DNA from: Streptomyces asoensis
GTDB lineage: Bacteria > Actinomycetota > Actinomycetes > Streptomycetales > Streptomycetaceae
Direction: 5' to 3'
Assembly (NCBI RefSeq): GCF_016860545.1
Contig: NZ_BNEB01000002.1
Span: 1-64,000, forward strand
Length of the DNA stretch: 64,000 nucleotides
Shown here: piece by piece, positions 36,819-44,502 of the stretch
Numbering within the stretch: position 1 is the first letter of the stretch
Layout: each line of letters opens with the position of its first letter
The notes under the pieces: generated by a model
What the model was told of the DNA's origin: nothing
Seen by the model: only the letters and a program-made list of their open reading frames with translations
The model's database searches: none
Position numbers and translations under genes: made by a program

Positions 36819-36862
36819 GGTCCGGTCAGTAGTCTCCTCCGTCCCCCGTCCATGGAGGCCCC

Positions 36863-38347
36863 GTGTCCCTCGCCGACAGAACCGAAGCCACCGGCACACC
36901 CGCGTTCGTCCCCGATCCCCGGCTCACCAACGAAGACCTCGCGCCCGCGGGCAAGCGCAACTGGAAGGTCTTCGACCTCTTCGCCATGTGGATGTCGGAC
37001 GTCCACAACCTGGGCAACTACACCTTCGCCGCCGGTCTGCTGGTCCTCGGCATGAACGTGTGGCAGATCTTCACCTCCCTGCTCGTCGGCTTCGTGCTCA
37101 TCTACGTCGGCATGAACTGGATGGGCCGCATCGGCCAGCGGCACGGTGTGCCGTTCCCGGTGGTCAGCCGCATCAGCTTCGGCGTCTGGGGCGCGAACAT
37201 CCCGGCCCTCATCCGCGCCGTGATCGCCATCATGTGGTACGGCATCCAGACCTACCTCGCCTCCGTCGCCGTCAACGTGATGCTGCTGGCCGCCTGGCCG
37301 GGACTGGAGTCCTGGACGCACAGTTCCTTCCTGGGCCTCGACGCGCTGGGCTGGATCTCCTTCCTGTCCCTGTGGCTGGTCCAGGCGCTGATCATCAGCC
37401 AGGGAATGGAGTCGGTGCGCAAGTTCCAGGACTTCTGCGGCCCGGCGATCTGGCTGGTGATGATCGCGCTGGCCGTGTGGGTGCTGTCCAAGGCCGGCTG
37501 GTCGATCTCGCTCACCTCGACCCCGCACCCGGTCTCCGTGGGTGAGCAGTGGCGCCAGTGGTTCGGGGCGATCGGCCTGATCCTCGCCACGTACGGCACG
37601 CTGATGCTGAACTTCTGCGACTTCTCCCGCTTCGCGCCCGACTACAGGACGGTCCGCCGCGGCAACTTCTGGGGGCTGCCCCTCAACTCGACGGCGTTCG
37701 TGATCGTCTCCGTGATCGTCACCGCCGGCTCGCTGGAGGTCTTCGGCGAGGCCATCACCGACCCGGCGGAGCTGGTCGCCAAGGTCGGCAACACCTGGGT
37801 CCTGGTCCTGGGGGCCCTGACCTTCGCCATCGCCACCATGGGCGTCAACATCGTCGCCAACTTCGTCTCCCCGGCGTACGACCTCGCCAACGTCTGGCCA
37901 CAGAAGATCACCTTCAAGGTCGGCGGCATGATCAGCACGGTCGCGGCGCTGGTCGTCACCCCGTGGAACCTGTTCTCCAACCCCACGGTCGTCAACTACT
38001 TCCTCGGTGGCCTCGGCGCCTTCCTCGGCCCGCTGTTCGGCGTGATCATGGTCGACTACTACTGGGTCAAGCGCGGCCGCGTCGACGTCGACCAGCTGTT
38101 CGACGCCACCCCGGGATCGCCCTACTACTACCGCAAGGGCGTCAACCCCAAGGCGCTGTGGGCGTTCCTCCCCTCCGCCGCGGTCGCCGCGGTGCTCGCG
38201 CTGGTGAAGACCTTCAGCGATGTGGCGCCCTACTCCTGGTTCATCGGCACGGCGCTCGGCGCCGGTCTCTACGTGCTGCTGTGCCGCCGTGAGCGGGCGG
38301 CCGGATCCGCGGCCGCCGCCGAGAAGCCGAACCCCGTGGAGGTCTGA
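36863..38347 (+). CDS. NCS1-family nucleobase/hydantoin/allantoin permease
   Basis: A 494-residue transporter with GTG start after GGAGG. It has about 12 transmembrane helices and the NCS1 motifs LFAMWMSDVHNLGNYTFAAGLLVLGMNVWQ in helix 1, GQRHGVPFPVVSRISFGVWGANIPALIRAVIAIMWYGIQTYLA in helices 2-3, LNFCDFSRFAPDYRTVRRGNFWGLPLNS, and VGMISTVAALVVTPWNLF near the end. NCS1 carriers import uracil, cytosine, allantoin, hydantoins or thiamine with H+ or Na+. The next gene, a racemase-like enzyme 5 bp away, favours a hydantoin/allantoin-like substrate, but the substrate is not determined by sequence. Confidence 0.93.
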   Translation: MSLADRTEATGTPAFVPDPRLTNEDLAPAGKRNWKVFDLFAMWMSDVHNLGNYTFAAGLLVLGMNVWQIFTSLLVGFVLIYVGMNWMGRIGQRHGVPFPVVSRISFGVWGANIPALIRAVIAIMWYGIQTYLASVAVNVMLLAAWPGLESWTHSSFLGLDALGWISFLSLWLVQALIISQGMESVRKFQDFCGPAIWLVMIALAVWVLSKAGWSISLTSTPHPVSVGEQWRQWFGAIGLILATYGTLMLNFCDFSRFAPDYRTVRRGNFWGLPLNSTAFVIVSVIVTAGSLEVFGEAITDPAELVAKVGNTWVLVLGALTFAIATMGVNIVANFVSPAYDLANVWPQKITFKVGGMISTVAALVVTPWNLFSNPTVVNYFLGGLGAFLGPLFGVIMVDYYWVKRGRVDVDQLFDATPGSPYYYRKGVNPKALWAFLPSAAVAAVLALVKTFSDVAPYSWFIGTALGAGLYVLLCRRERAAGSAAAAEKPNPVEV

Positions 38348-38352
38348 GAGAC

Positions 38353-39075
38353 GTGCGGAGCGTGCGGATCGTCGTCACCAACTGCAACACCACGCAGGAG
38401 ATGACCGAGGAGATCGTGCGAGGTGCCCGGGCCGCCGCAGGCCCGGGCACCACCGTGACCGGACTGACCCCCGGCTGGGGGCCCGAGTCGGCGGAGGGCT
38501 GGCTGGACAGCTACCTCTCCGCGGCGGCGGTCATGGACGCACTGCGGACCTACGACGGCGAGCCCTACGACGCCGTCGTCATGGCCGGTTTCGGGGAGCA
38601 CGGACGGGAGGGCGCGCGGGAGCTGGTGGACGTGCCGGTCGTCGACATCACCGAGGCCGCCGCGCACCTGGCGTGTCTGCTGGGGCGCCGGTACGGGGTC
38701 GTGACCACGCTGGAGCGGTCCTGCGGGCAGATCGAGGACAGCCTGGAGCTGGCCGGGGTGGGCCGCAACTGCGCCGCCGTGGTCGGCACCGGCCTCGGCG
38801 TCCTCGACCTCGGCGACGCCGAGCGCACCGAGGCGGCCTTCCTGGCGGCCGCCGAGCGGGTCCGGGCTGCGGGCGCCGAGGTGCTGGTCCTGGGGTGCGC
38901 CGGGATGACGGGACTGGAGCGGACGGTGGGCGACAAGCTGGGCCTTCCGGTCGTGGACGGGGTCGGCGCGGCCGTGAAGCTGGCCGAGGGCCTGGTCGGC
39001 CTGGGGCTCACCACCAGCCGGGCGGGCAGTCTCGCCCGCCCGGTGCCCAAACGCAGGGCATGGGGCGCCGGATGA
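38353..39075 (+). CDS. Asp/Glu/hydantoin racemase superfamily enzyme with one catalytic Cys missing
   Basis: A 240-residue protein with GTG start 5 bp after the permease stop. The fold markers are RIVVTNCNTTQEMTEEIVRGAR, the first active-site loop VVMAGFGEHGREGARELVDVPVVDITEAAAHLA and the second LVLGCAGMTGLERTVGDKLGLPVVDGVGAAVKLAE. In true racemases both loops carry a cysteine (typically ACFxDPG in the first). Here the first position is G79 while C182 in the second is kept. The G/C pattern is that of arylmalonate decarboxylase, which shares the fold. The enzyme therefore may not racemise, or may use another residue. It is co-transcribed with an NCS1 permease under GntR control. Confidence 0.85.
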   Translation: MRSVRIVVTNCNTTQEMTEEIVRGARAAAGPGTTVTGLTPGWGPESAEGWLDSYLSAAAVMDALRTYDGEPYDAVVMAGFGEHGREGARELVDVPVVDITEAAAHLACLLGRRYGVVTTLERSCGQIEDSLELAGVGRNCAAVVGTGLGVLDLGDAERTEAAFLAAAERVRAAGAEVLVLGCAGMTGLERTVGDKLGLPVVDGVGAAVKLAEGLVGLGLTTSRAGSLARPVPKRRAWGAG

Positions 39076-39084
39076 CGAACCGCC

Positions 39085-39330
39085 CACCCTCCGGCGCGGC
39101 CCGCTGCCGAACCCGACCGGGCGGCGTGGCGAACCCGACCGACCCGGCCACACCGCCGGGCCTGGGCCTGACCGGCCGGGTGGCGGACGGCCCGGGAAGC
39201 GAACCGACCCCCGCGGCCCAGCGCCGGACCGGCGGGGTGGCGGACGGCCCGGGGAGTGAACGGGCCGCCCCCCTCGGCCGGGGTCGAACCGGCCGGGGCA
39301 GCGGACGGGCGGGGGAGTGACCCGGAGGGG
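39085..39330. repeat. Imperfect ~57-60-bp repeats in the gap after the racemase gene
   Basis: The interval 39076-39533 is 458 bp without a standard gene. It holds three degenerate tandem units beginning near 39171, 39228 and 39288. Each contains the core CGGACGGCCCGGGGAG or a close variant, and ACCGGCCGG at the border. The reverse frame translates them as Pro/Ser-rich repeats but has no start signal, so I treat the region as non-coding. Confidence 0.5.
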
Positions 39331-39451
39331 TGACCGGCCGTACCCCCGAGTCGGCCTCGGCGGATCCCGGTGAGGCCGGGTCGTAGCGCTCCCTCGGGTG
39401 CGTGGGATATGCGATGGACAACCGGGTGGAGCGCGCGTCAGGCTTCCCGTC

Positions 39452-39496
39452 ATGCGGACCAAGCGCCTGGGCCGGTTCACGGCGGCGGACTTCTAG
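39452..39496 (+). CDS. Possible 14-residue leader peptide
   Basis: A short frame, MRTKRLGRFTAADF, ends with TAG whose last base is the first base of a 10-bp hairpin (39496-39520). The next gene's ribosome-binding site (GGAGG) follows the hairpin. The layout (tiny ORF, hairpin at its stop, gene) is that of a translational or transcriptional attenuator. There is no strong ribosome-binding site for the peptide, so translation is unproven. Confidence 0.35.
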   Translation: MRTKRLGRFTAADF

Positions 39497-39520
39497 GCCC
39501 GCCGGAAGTCCCGGCGGGCC
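39496..39520 (+). terminator. Hairpin between leader peptide and hypothetical gene
   Basis: Perfect 10-bp arms GGCCCGCCGG (39496-39505) and CCGGCGGGCC (39511-39520) with a 5-nt loop, 13 bases before the ATG at 39534. It may act as attenuator or terminator. Confidence 0.6.
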
Positions 39521-39533
39521 TCGGAGGTCCGTC

Positions 39534-39917
39534 ATGTCCCGTACCGTCCATCACGTGCGTCCCCGTCACCGGGTCGATCCCGGGGGCCTGTCGGCCCAGG
39601 GCCGCGGCTGGAGCACCGGCCACCGTCTCGGCGAACTCCGTCACGAGGCAGCGGAGACGGCCCGCGCGCGCCGCGAGGGGCGCCGCCCCGTCCCCGTGCC
39701 GCTGGTGCGCGCCTTTTGCTGCCGCACCTTTCCCCGGTCCCTGAACGCGGGGATCGAGGGCCCCTACGAGTCCCGTGCGCGTGCCGCGCTGTCCGTGTTC
39801 CGTTCGACCGCCCGCAACCGTCTGCGTGCCGCCGCGCCGGGCGCGCTCCTCGCCGCGGCCGAGGAGCTGGACCTGCCGCCTACCCGCCACCGGCACCGGA
39901 ACGTCCGGGAGTGCTGA
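39534..39917 (+). CDS. Conserved hypothetical basic protein
   Basis: A 127-residue basic protein starting MSRTVHHVRPRHRVDP, with GGAGG 5 bases upstream. The central part has a regular pattern, WSTGHRLGELRHEAAETARARREGRRPVPVPLVRAFCCRTFPRSLN, then an Ala/Arg helical end. I recall similar small proteins (MSRTVHHVP..., LRYS.AEL..EGRRP) in Streptomyces, without known function. Upstream leader peptide and hairpin suggest regulated expression. Confidence 0.65.
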   Translation: MSRTVHHVRPRHRVDPGGLSAQGRGWSTGHRLGELRHEAAETARARREGRRPVPVPLVRAFCCRTFPRSLNAGIEGPYESRARAALSVFRSTARNRLRAAAPGALLAAAEELDLPPTRHRHRNVREC

Positions 39918-39972
39918 CCGCGGTCCGATAACCCTTTGAGACACGGGCGTTGCCACGGCTACCGTCTGCGTC

Positions 39973-40704
39973 GTGGCGAAACTCAATCAGATCATCGCGG
40001 TCGAGAAGGGCATCAAGTCCAAGGCCCACCAGGACCTGACGGCGGCTCAGCACGGCCTGCACAAGCCCGCGCTGCTGGCCGGCATCTCGCGCACCTACCA
40101 GCCCAAGGACGAGGAGGGCGAGCAACTGCCGCCCGAGTCGACCCGGGTGCAGGTGAAGGCGGAGGACGTGCTGCGCGAGACGGCGGCGACCCTGACCCGG
40201 CTGTTCGACGTGACCGCCACGAAGGACTGGGCCAACTGCACGGCCCGCGCGGACGTGACGGTCGACGGCCGGGTCCTCGTCGCCGACGTTCCGGTGTCGT
40301 ACCTGCTCTTCCTCGAGAAGCAGCTCGTCGACCTCAGCGCCTTCGTGCGCAGGCTGCCCGTGCTCGACGCCTCCGAGTCCTGGGCGCAGGACCCCTCCAC
40401 CGACGCGTGGAAGACCGAGCCGGTACGGACGCTGCGGACCCGGAAGGTGCCCCGCAACCACGTGAAGGCCGAGGCGACCGACAAGCATCCGGCGCAGGTC
40501 GAGGTGTACTACGAGGACGTGCCGGTCGGATACTGGACGACCGTGAAGTTCTCGGGAGCCCTTCCCGCCCGCCGCGTCAACGAACTCCTGACCCGTCTGG
40601 AGAAGGTGCAGCAGGCGGTGAAGTTCGCCCGCGAGGAGGCGAACGGCACCGACGTCGTCGACCAGCGGGTCGGTGACGCCGTGTTCGGCTACCTGTTCGG
40701 GTAG
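39973..40704 (+). CDS. Conserved actinobacterial hypothetical protein
   Basis: A 243-residue soluble protein with GTG start (VAKLNQIIAVEKGIKSKAHQDLTAAQHGLHKPALLAGISRTYQP). It is well ordered with even codon use: a helical front, a strand-rich centre (TARADVTVDGRVLVADVPVSYLLFLEKQLVDLSAFVRRLPVL) and a helical end (LPARRVNELLTRLEKVQQAVKFAREEANGTDVVDQRVGDAVFGYLFG). Sequence style (KGIKSKAHQDLT) suggests a conserved family in Streptomyces and relatives; no enzymatic motif is recognised. A terminator lies 12 bases after its stop, just before the permuted tRNA-like locus. Confidence 0.85.
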   Translation: MAKLNQIIAVEKGIKSKAHQDLTAAQHGLHKPALLAGISRTYQPKDEEGEQLPPESTRVQVKAEDVLRETAATLTRLFDVTATKDWANCTARADVTVDGRVLVADVPVSYLLFLEKQLVDLSAFVRRLPVLDASESWAQDPSTDAWKTEPVRTLRTRKVPRNHVKAEATDKHPAQVEVYYEDVPVGYWTTVKFSGALPARRVNELLTRLEKVQQAVKFAREEANGTDVVDQRVGDAVFGYLFG

Positions 40705-40715
40705 CCTTCGAGACC

Positions 40716-40737
40716 CCCCGGCCCGACGAGGCCGGGG
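40716..40737 (+). terminator. Terminator after the hypothetical gene
   Basis: Perfect 8-bp arms (40716-40723 and 40730-40737) with a 6-nt loop; it separates the upstream gene from the non-coding stretch that follows. Confidence 0.6.
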
Positions 40738-40875
40738 TGCGCGAGGAGCGCAAGCTGAAGCTGAAGCTTGTCGTGACGAGCGAACCGTACCCGCCACGCG
40801 ACACAGGGACGGATCGCGATGAATCTCAGACTCTCGCTCCAGACTCAGCATTCGCCGCCGATCGCCGGAGCGACC

Positions 40876-40983
40876 GGGCCCAGGCCCCCGGACGTCGAAG
40901 TGCCGGTTCAAGTCCGGCCCGCGCAGCTCGATGCGCGGTGGTCCAAAGGCAGGACGCGACGACATCACGACTGACCTGGGTCC
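40876..40983 (+). ncRNA. Circularly permuted tRNA-like RNA
   Basis: All arms of a tRNA are present, but the 3' half precedes the 5' half. In genomic order: anticodon-stem 3' strand CGTCG (40893-40897), variable AAGT (40898-40901), T-stem GCCGG, T-loop TTCAAGT (40907-40913), T-stem CCGGC, acceptor 3' strand CCGCGCA (40919-40925); a 6-nt joint GCTCGA; acceptor 5' strand TGCGCGG (40932-40938), TG, D-stem GTCC, D-loop AAAGGCA (40945-40951), D-stem GGAC, G, anticodon-stem 5' strand CGACG (40957-40961). Acceptor (7), D (4), anticodon (5) and T (5) helices are all perfect. U8, A14, A15-U48, G18G19 and A21 are in place. A further 9-bp helix (40876-40884 with 40975-40983, one G-U) closes the open anticodon end. 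If spliced, CCGGA would give a CCG (Arg) anticodon, but U33 is missing. Confidence 0.7.
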
Positions 40984-41019
40984 TCAAGTGCGCCGGCGTG
41001 CGACATGGGCGGCTCTCCA

Positions 41020-41050
41020 GGGGCCGGGGGCAGGCTACGCCCCCGGCCCC
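41020..41050 (+). terminator. Strong terminator after the permuted tRNA-like RNA
   Basis: Perfect 12-bp arms (41020-41031 and 41039-41050) around a 7-nt loop, 37 bases beyond the outer helix. Together with the terminator at 40716-40737 it delimits an independent non-coding transcript. Bases 41051-41234 hold no further gene and should contain the FUSC promoter. Confidence 0.75.
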
Positions 41051-41234
41051 GCTCCCGTTGCGGGCCTTGCGTTCATAAAGAACCCGGGTTCCGGCCCAGG
41101 CGTCACCTCGCCGAAACACGACCGGCCCCTTCTCTCCCGGACCGCCCCGTACCGTGGACACCACAGCTCACAGCTGATCGCCCCGGCCGCCGTCGCCCGA
41201 AGGCAGACCCCCGCCCTCGTCCGACAGGAGATCC

Positions 41235-43232
41235 GTGCCCCCGCGCCCGCACCTTCCCGCTCGCGCATCCGTCCCTCGCGTCGGCCCCGGCGCGCGCTCT
41301 GCCCGCCCGCTGCGCGCACTGCGCCGGGTGCGCACCCCGCTCGCCGCTCTTCCGCCCTGGCTCTCCCACGCCCTGCGCGCCCAGCGCGGGCCGGTGCCGT
41401 GGAACGCCGTGACCCGAGGGGCGCTGGCGGCCGGGCCGCTGCTCCTCGTGTCCGTGCTGACCGGCCGGACCTCTCTCGGGGTGGTCGCCGCGATCGCCGC
41501 GATGCTGGCCGGGATCAACGACCGGCCCGGCAGCAGGAGGACCGCGGTGAGGCGGCTCGGGACGCCCGCGCTCGCGGGCGCGGCCGGCCTGCTCGCCGGG
41601 ACCGCCGCCGGGGACCACCTCGGTGCGGTCGCGCTGACGGTCGTCCTCACCGGGCTCGGAGTGCTCGCCGGGGCGATGAGCGCCGTCGGGCCGGTCGCGT
41701 CCGCGGCCGGCACCCAGCTGCTCGTCGCCTCCGCGATCGGCGCGGGGATGCCCGTCCCGGAGGCCGGCTGGGCGCGCGCCCTCGCCTTCCTCGCGGGGGC
41801 AGGCTGGCTGCTCGCACTGCGGCTGGTCCTGCCCACGCCCGGCTCGATGGCGGGTGATTTCCGCTTCGACGGCGAGCGGGAGGCGGTGGCCGCCGTCTAC
41901 GACGCCGTCGCGGAGCTGCTCGACGCCGCCGGGACCGACCGGGCCGTCGCCCGCCGGGCCGCGCTCACCGCGGCCCTCGACCACGCGCAGGACGCCCTCG
42001 CCGGGCCGCGGCTCCGGCCGCGCGCCGGCTCCGCCGCCGAACGGCGCCTGCACGCCCAGTACGCCGCGGCGCTGCCCCTCGCCGAGGCGGCGACCGCGCT
42101 CGCCTGGGCGGGGGAGCCCCTGTCCGGGCGGGCCTCCACCGGGCCCCGGCGCCTCGCGGCCGCCGTACGGGCGCACACGCACACGGGTCCGCTGCCCGCC
42201 CCCACCCGGTCCGCTCCCGCGCTGCGGGCCCTCGACGACGCCCTGCTGCACGCCGCCGACGCCTTCGACCAGGGCGACGGCGGCGCGCTGCACACCCGCC
42301 GGCGCGGCGCCCGCGATCTGCTGCGCGCCGCGTCCGGGGCGGGCGGCCGCGAGTTCGGGCTGCGGATCGGTCTCTCCTTCGGGGCCGCGGTCGCCGTCGC
42401 CCAGGCACTGAACCACGCCCAGTGGTACGGGCGGCACACGCACTGGTACTGGCTGCCCGCCACCGCCGTCTTCCTGGTCAAGCCCGACCTCGGGCCGCTG
42501 GTGTCCCGGGCACTGTGCCGGGCGGCGGGGACCGTGCTCGGGGCGCTGCTCTTCGCCGGTCTCGCCGCCGTGCTGCCCCGGCCGGAGGGGCTGGTGGCGC
42601 TGGTCGCCCTCTGCGGGGCGCTGATCCCCGCCTCCACCCGGCACTTCGCCGCCCAGACCGCCGTCGTCACCGTGCTCGTGCTGTCCCTGGTGATGGTCGG
42701 CGGGGAGCCCCAGGCCTGCGTCAGCCGGATCGCGGAGACCTTGCTGGCCTGCGCGATCGTACTGATCGTCGGGCATCTGCCGATGCCGGGGCCGCGCGGC
42801 GGGCAGGTGCGGGTCCGGCTCGCCGCCGCGGCGGACGCCGCGCACGCCTACCTCACCCATGTGCTCGACGGCACCGAGGGCCTCGACGGCCGGGCCGCCC
42901 GCTGGACGCTGCGCCGTGAGGCCTACCGGGCCCTGGCCGAGGCGCGTACCGCCATCGCCCTGGCCGCCCACGAACTGCCCGCCGTCGCCCGCCACACCGA
43001 GGGCACGGACGAGGTCGCCGCCGTCCTGGAACGGCTCGTCGACACCATCACGGCCTGCGCCGTCCACCTCGACGACACGGGCCGGCTCACCGCACGGCAC
43101 CGGGAGGAACTCGCCGCGCTCCTCGGCGAGGCGGAGGCGAAACGGCGGCGGGTGGGGCTGCGTGCGCCGGTGCCCGGGCCGCCGGCGGCGGGACGGTCCC
43201 GGCCGGCGTCCGGTACGGCGTCCGTCGGCTGA
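41235..43232 (+). CDS. FUSC family membrane protein (aromatic acid exporter-like)
   Basis: A 665-residue protein with GTG start after AGGAG. Two blocks of four to six transmembrane helices (about 55-200: TRGALAAGPLLLVSVLTGRTSLGVVAAIAAMLAG..., and about 375-520: LRIGLSFGAAVAVAQALNHAQWYGRHTHWYWLPATAVFLVKPDLGPLVSRALCRAAGTVLGALLFAGLAAVL) are separated by a cytoplasmic helical region. The second block carries the FUSC-type motif W-x-LxTAxFLVxPDxGxxxxRAxxRxxGTxxGA. A cytoplasmic helical C-terminus follows. Homologues export aromatic acids or fusaric acid in some bacteria; the substrate here is unknown. Confidence 0.88.
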   Translation: MPPRPHLPARASVPRVGPGARSARPLRALRRVRTPLAALPPWLSHALRAQRGPVPWNAVTRGALAAGPLLLVSVLTGRTSLGVVAAIAAMLAGINDRPGSRRTAVRRLGTPALAGAAGLLAGTAAGDHLGAVALTVVLTGLGVLAGAMSAVGPVASAAGTQLLVASAIGAGMPVPEAGWARALAFLAGAGWLLALRLVLPTPGSMAGDFRFDGEREAVAAVYDAVAELLDAAGTDRAVARRAALTAALDHAQDALAGPRLRPRAGSAAERRLHAQYAAALPLAEAATALAWAGEPLSGRASTGPRRLAAAVRAHTHTGPLPAPTRSAPALRALDDALLHAADAFDQGDGGALHTRRRGARDLLRAASGAGGREFGLRIGLSFGAAVAVAQALNHAQWYGRHTHWYWLPATAVFLVKPDLGPLVSRALCRAAGTVLGALLFAGLAAVLPRPEGLVALVALCGALIPASTRHFAAQTAVVTVLVLSLVMVGGEPQACVSRIAETLLACAIVLIVGHLPMPGPRGGQVRVRLAAAADAAHAYLTHVLDGTEGLDGRAARWTLRREAYRALAEARTAIALAAHELPAVARHTEGTDEVAAVLERLVDTITACAVHLDDTGRLTARHREELAALLGEAEAKRRRVGLRAPVPGPPAAGRSRPASGTASVG

Positions 43233-43278
43233 GCCCCGGCCCGGGAGGAGCCGGCCCGAGCGCCTCCCCGGCCCCCGG

Positions 43279-44274
43279 TCACTCGATGCGCGCCCACACC
43301 GGCGCGTGGTCCGATCCCGGTGCGTTCCGGCGCGCGGCGGGATCCGGGCCGACCGAGGGGAGCGGCGGCTCCCGCCGGGCCTCCTGGTCCGGCGCCCCGG
43401 TGCCCGCCGACGTCAGCCGGTGGACCAGGCGGTGACTCGTCATGACGTGGTCGATCAGCTCCCGGCGGCCGGAGTCGATCCGTGAGTAGCGGCGCTCCGC
43501 CGGGATCAGCGGGGCCACGTCCCACAGCCGGGCCGCGTCGCCCCGGTCCGGTGTCCCGAATCCGCGGGTGCCGATCTCCGAGCCGGGCGGGCCGAGCAGG
43601 ATCTGGGTGGTGGCCGCCTGCACCTCGTCGTTCAGATCGCCGAGCACCGCCACGTCGCGCCGGCGGCCGTCGCCCGCGAGAAGGTCGTCGGCCAGCGCGC
43701 GCAGCGCCGTCGCCTCGGCGGCCCGGCGGTAGAGGGCGTAGGCGGCGTACCGCGCCCGTTCGCCTTCGTCCCGGGGGAAGAAGCGATCCCCGGGGTAGGA
43801 CAGCAGCTTCGACTTCAGATGGGCCACCGCCACCCGCAGCGGCCCGGCCCCGGTGACCGTCTCCACCGCGAGGAACCCGCGGCCCGCGCCGTCCGTGGCC
43901 GCCCCGGAGTCGTCCGCCTGCACGGGGCGCAGCAGGGCCGGGTACGCGCGCGTATCGGCCAGCACCTCCACCGGGGTACGGCTGATCACGCCGACCCGGA
44001 TGCCCCGGCCGTCCGGATGCGCGGACAGCGCCGCGTACCAGGTGCCGCCCACGGCTTCCAGCAGGTCAGACAGCGCCTCGGGTTCGCCGACCTCCTGCAC
44101 GCCGAGGACGTCCGGGGCGAGCGCGGTGACGACGTCGGCGAGCGCGGCGAGCTTCGCCTCGTAGGCGGCCTCGTCCTTCGGGCCGAACGGTCCTCCCCCA
44201 CTCTCGGCTTCACCCGAACGGGGGGACCCCCATGGCCGGTAGAGGTTCTCCAGGTTCCAGGTGCCGATGAGCAT
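43279..44274 (-). CDS. Endonuclease/exonuclease/phosphatase family protein
   Basis: A 331-residue protein starting MLIGTWNLENLYRPWG. EEP-fold catalytic motifs are present in order: GTWNLENLY (Asn), VLGVQEVGEPEAL (the metal-binding Glu), VAVAHLKSKLLSY, VAVLGDLNDEVQAATTQIL (Asp/Asn) and the C-terminal GSDHAPVWARIE (Asp-His). These residues define Mg-dependent phosphodiester cleavage. There is no signal peptide. Nucleic acid, phosphoinositide-like and other substrates are all possible. It is divergent from the DUF899 gene. Confidence 0.9.
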   Translation of the reverse strand: MLIGTWNLENLYRPWGSPRSGEAESGGGPFGPKDEAAYEAKLAALADVVTALAPDVLGVQEVGEPEALSDLLEAVGGTWYAALSAHPDGRGIRVGVISRTPVEVLADTRAYPALLRPVQADDSGAATDGAGRGFLAVETVTGAGPLRVAVAHLKSKLLSYPGDRFFPRDEGERARYAAYALYRRAAEATALRALADDLLAGDGRRRDVAVLGDLNDEVQAATTQILLGPPGSEIGTRGFGTPDRGDAARLWDVAPLIPAERRYSRIDSGRRELIDHVMTSHRLVHRLTSAGTGAPDQEARREPPLPSVGPDPAARRNAPGSDHAPVWARIE

Positions 44275-44502
44275 GCCGGGCTCCCTCCAGGAGGTGTCGT
44301 GGCGCCAGGGTGCCGCCTCCGGCGGGGCCCGCGACAGGGCCGGGACACGATGCGCGCCGTGGCTCGCACCAGGGCACGACCCGGGCCTACGTCGGCACGA
44401 CGATTCCTTCTCCTCGCGCGGATTGCGTCCGGGGACGCCGATGAGTCCCGGGCCGCCGTGCGGTCACCCCTTCCGACGGACCGTCGCACAGGAGGGGCAG
44501 CC

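Noticed and set aside
39008..39535. Minus-strand Pro/Ser-rich frame across the repeat region
   Set aside because: Translated repeats only, no ribosome-binding site, overlaps the racemase end.
40893..40961. Remains of two ordinary neighbouring tRNA genes instead of a permuted one
   Set aside because: The acceptor strands and the anticodon-stem strands of the two halves are perfectly complementary to each other, which unrelated halves would not be. Decay from a tandem copy of one tRNA remains possible as an origin.
40826..41164. Open frames on both strands across the permuted tRNA-like RNA
   Set aside because: No start signals; strong RNA structure and flanking terminators explain the region better.
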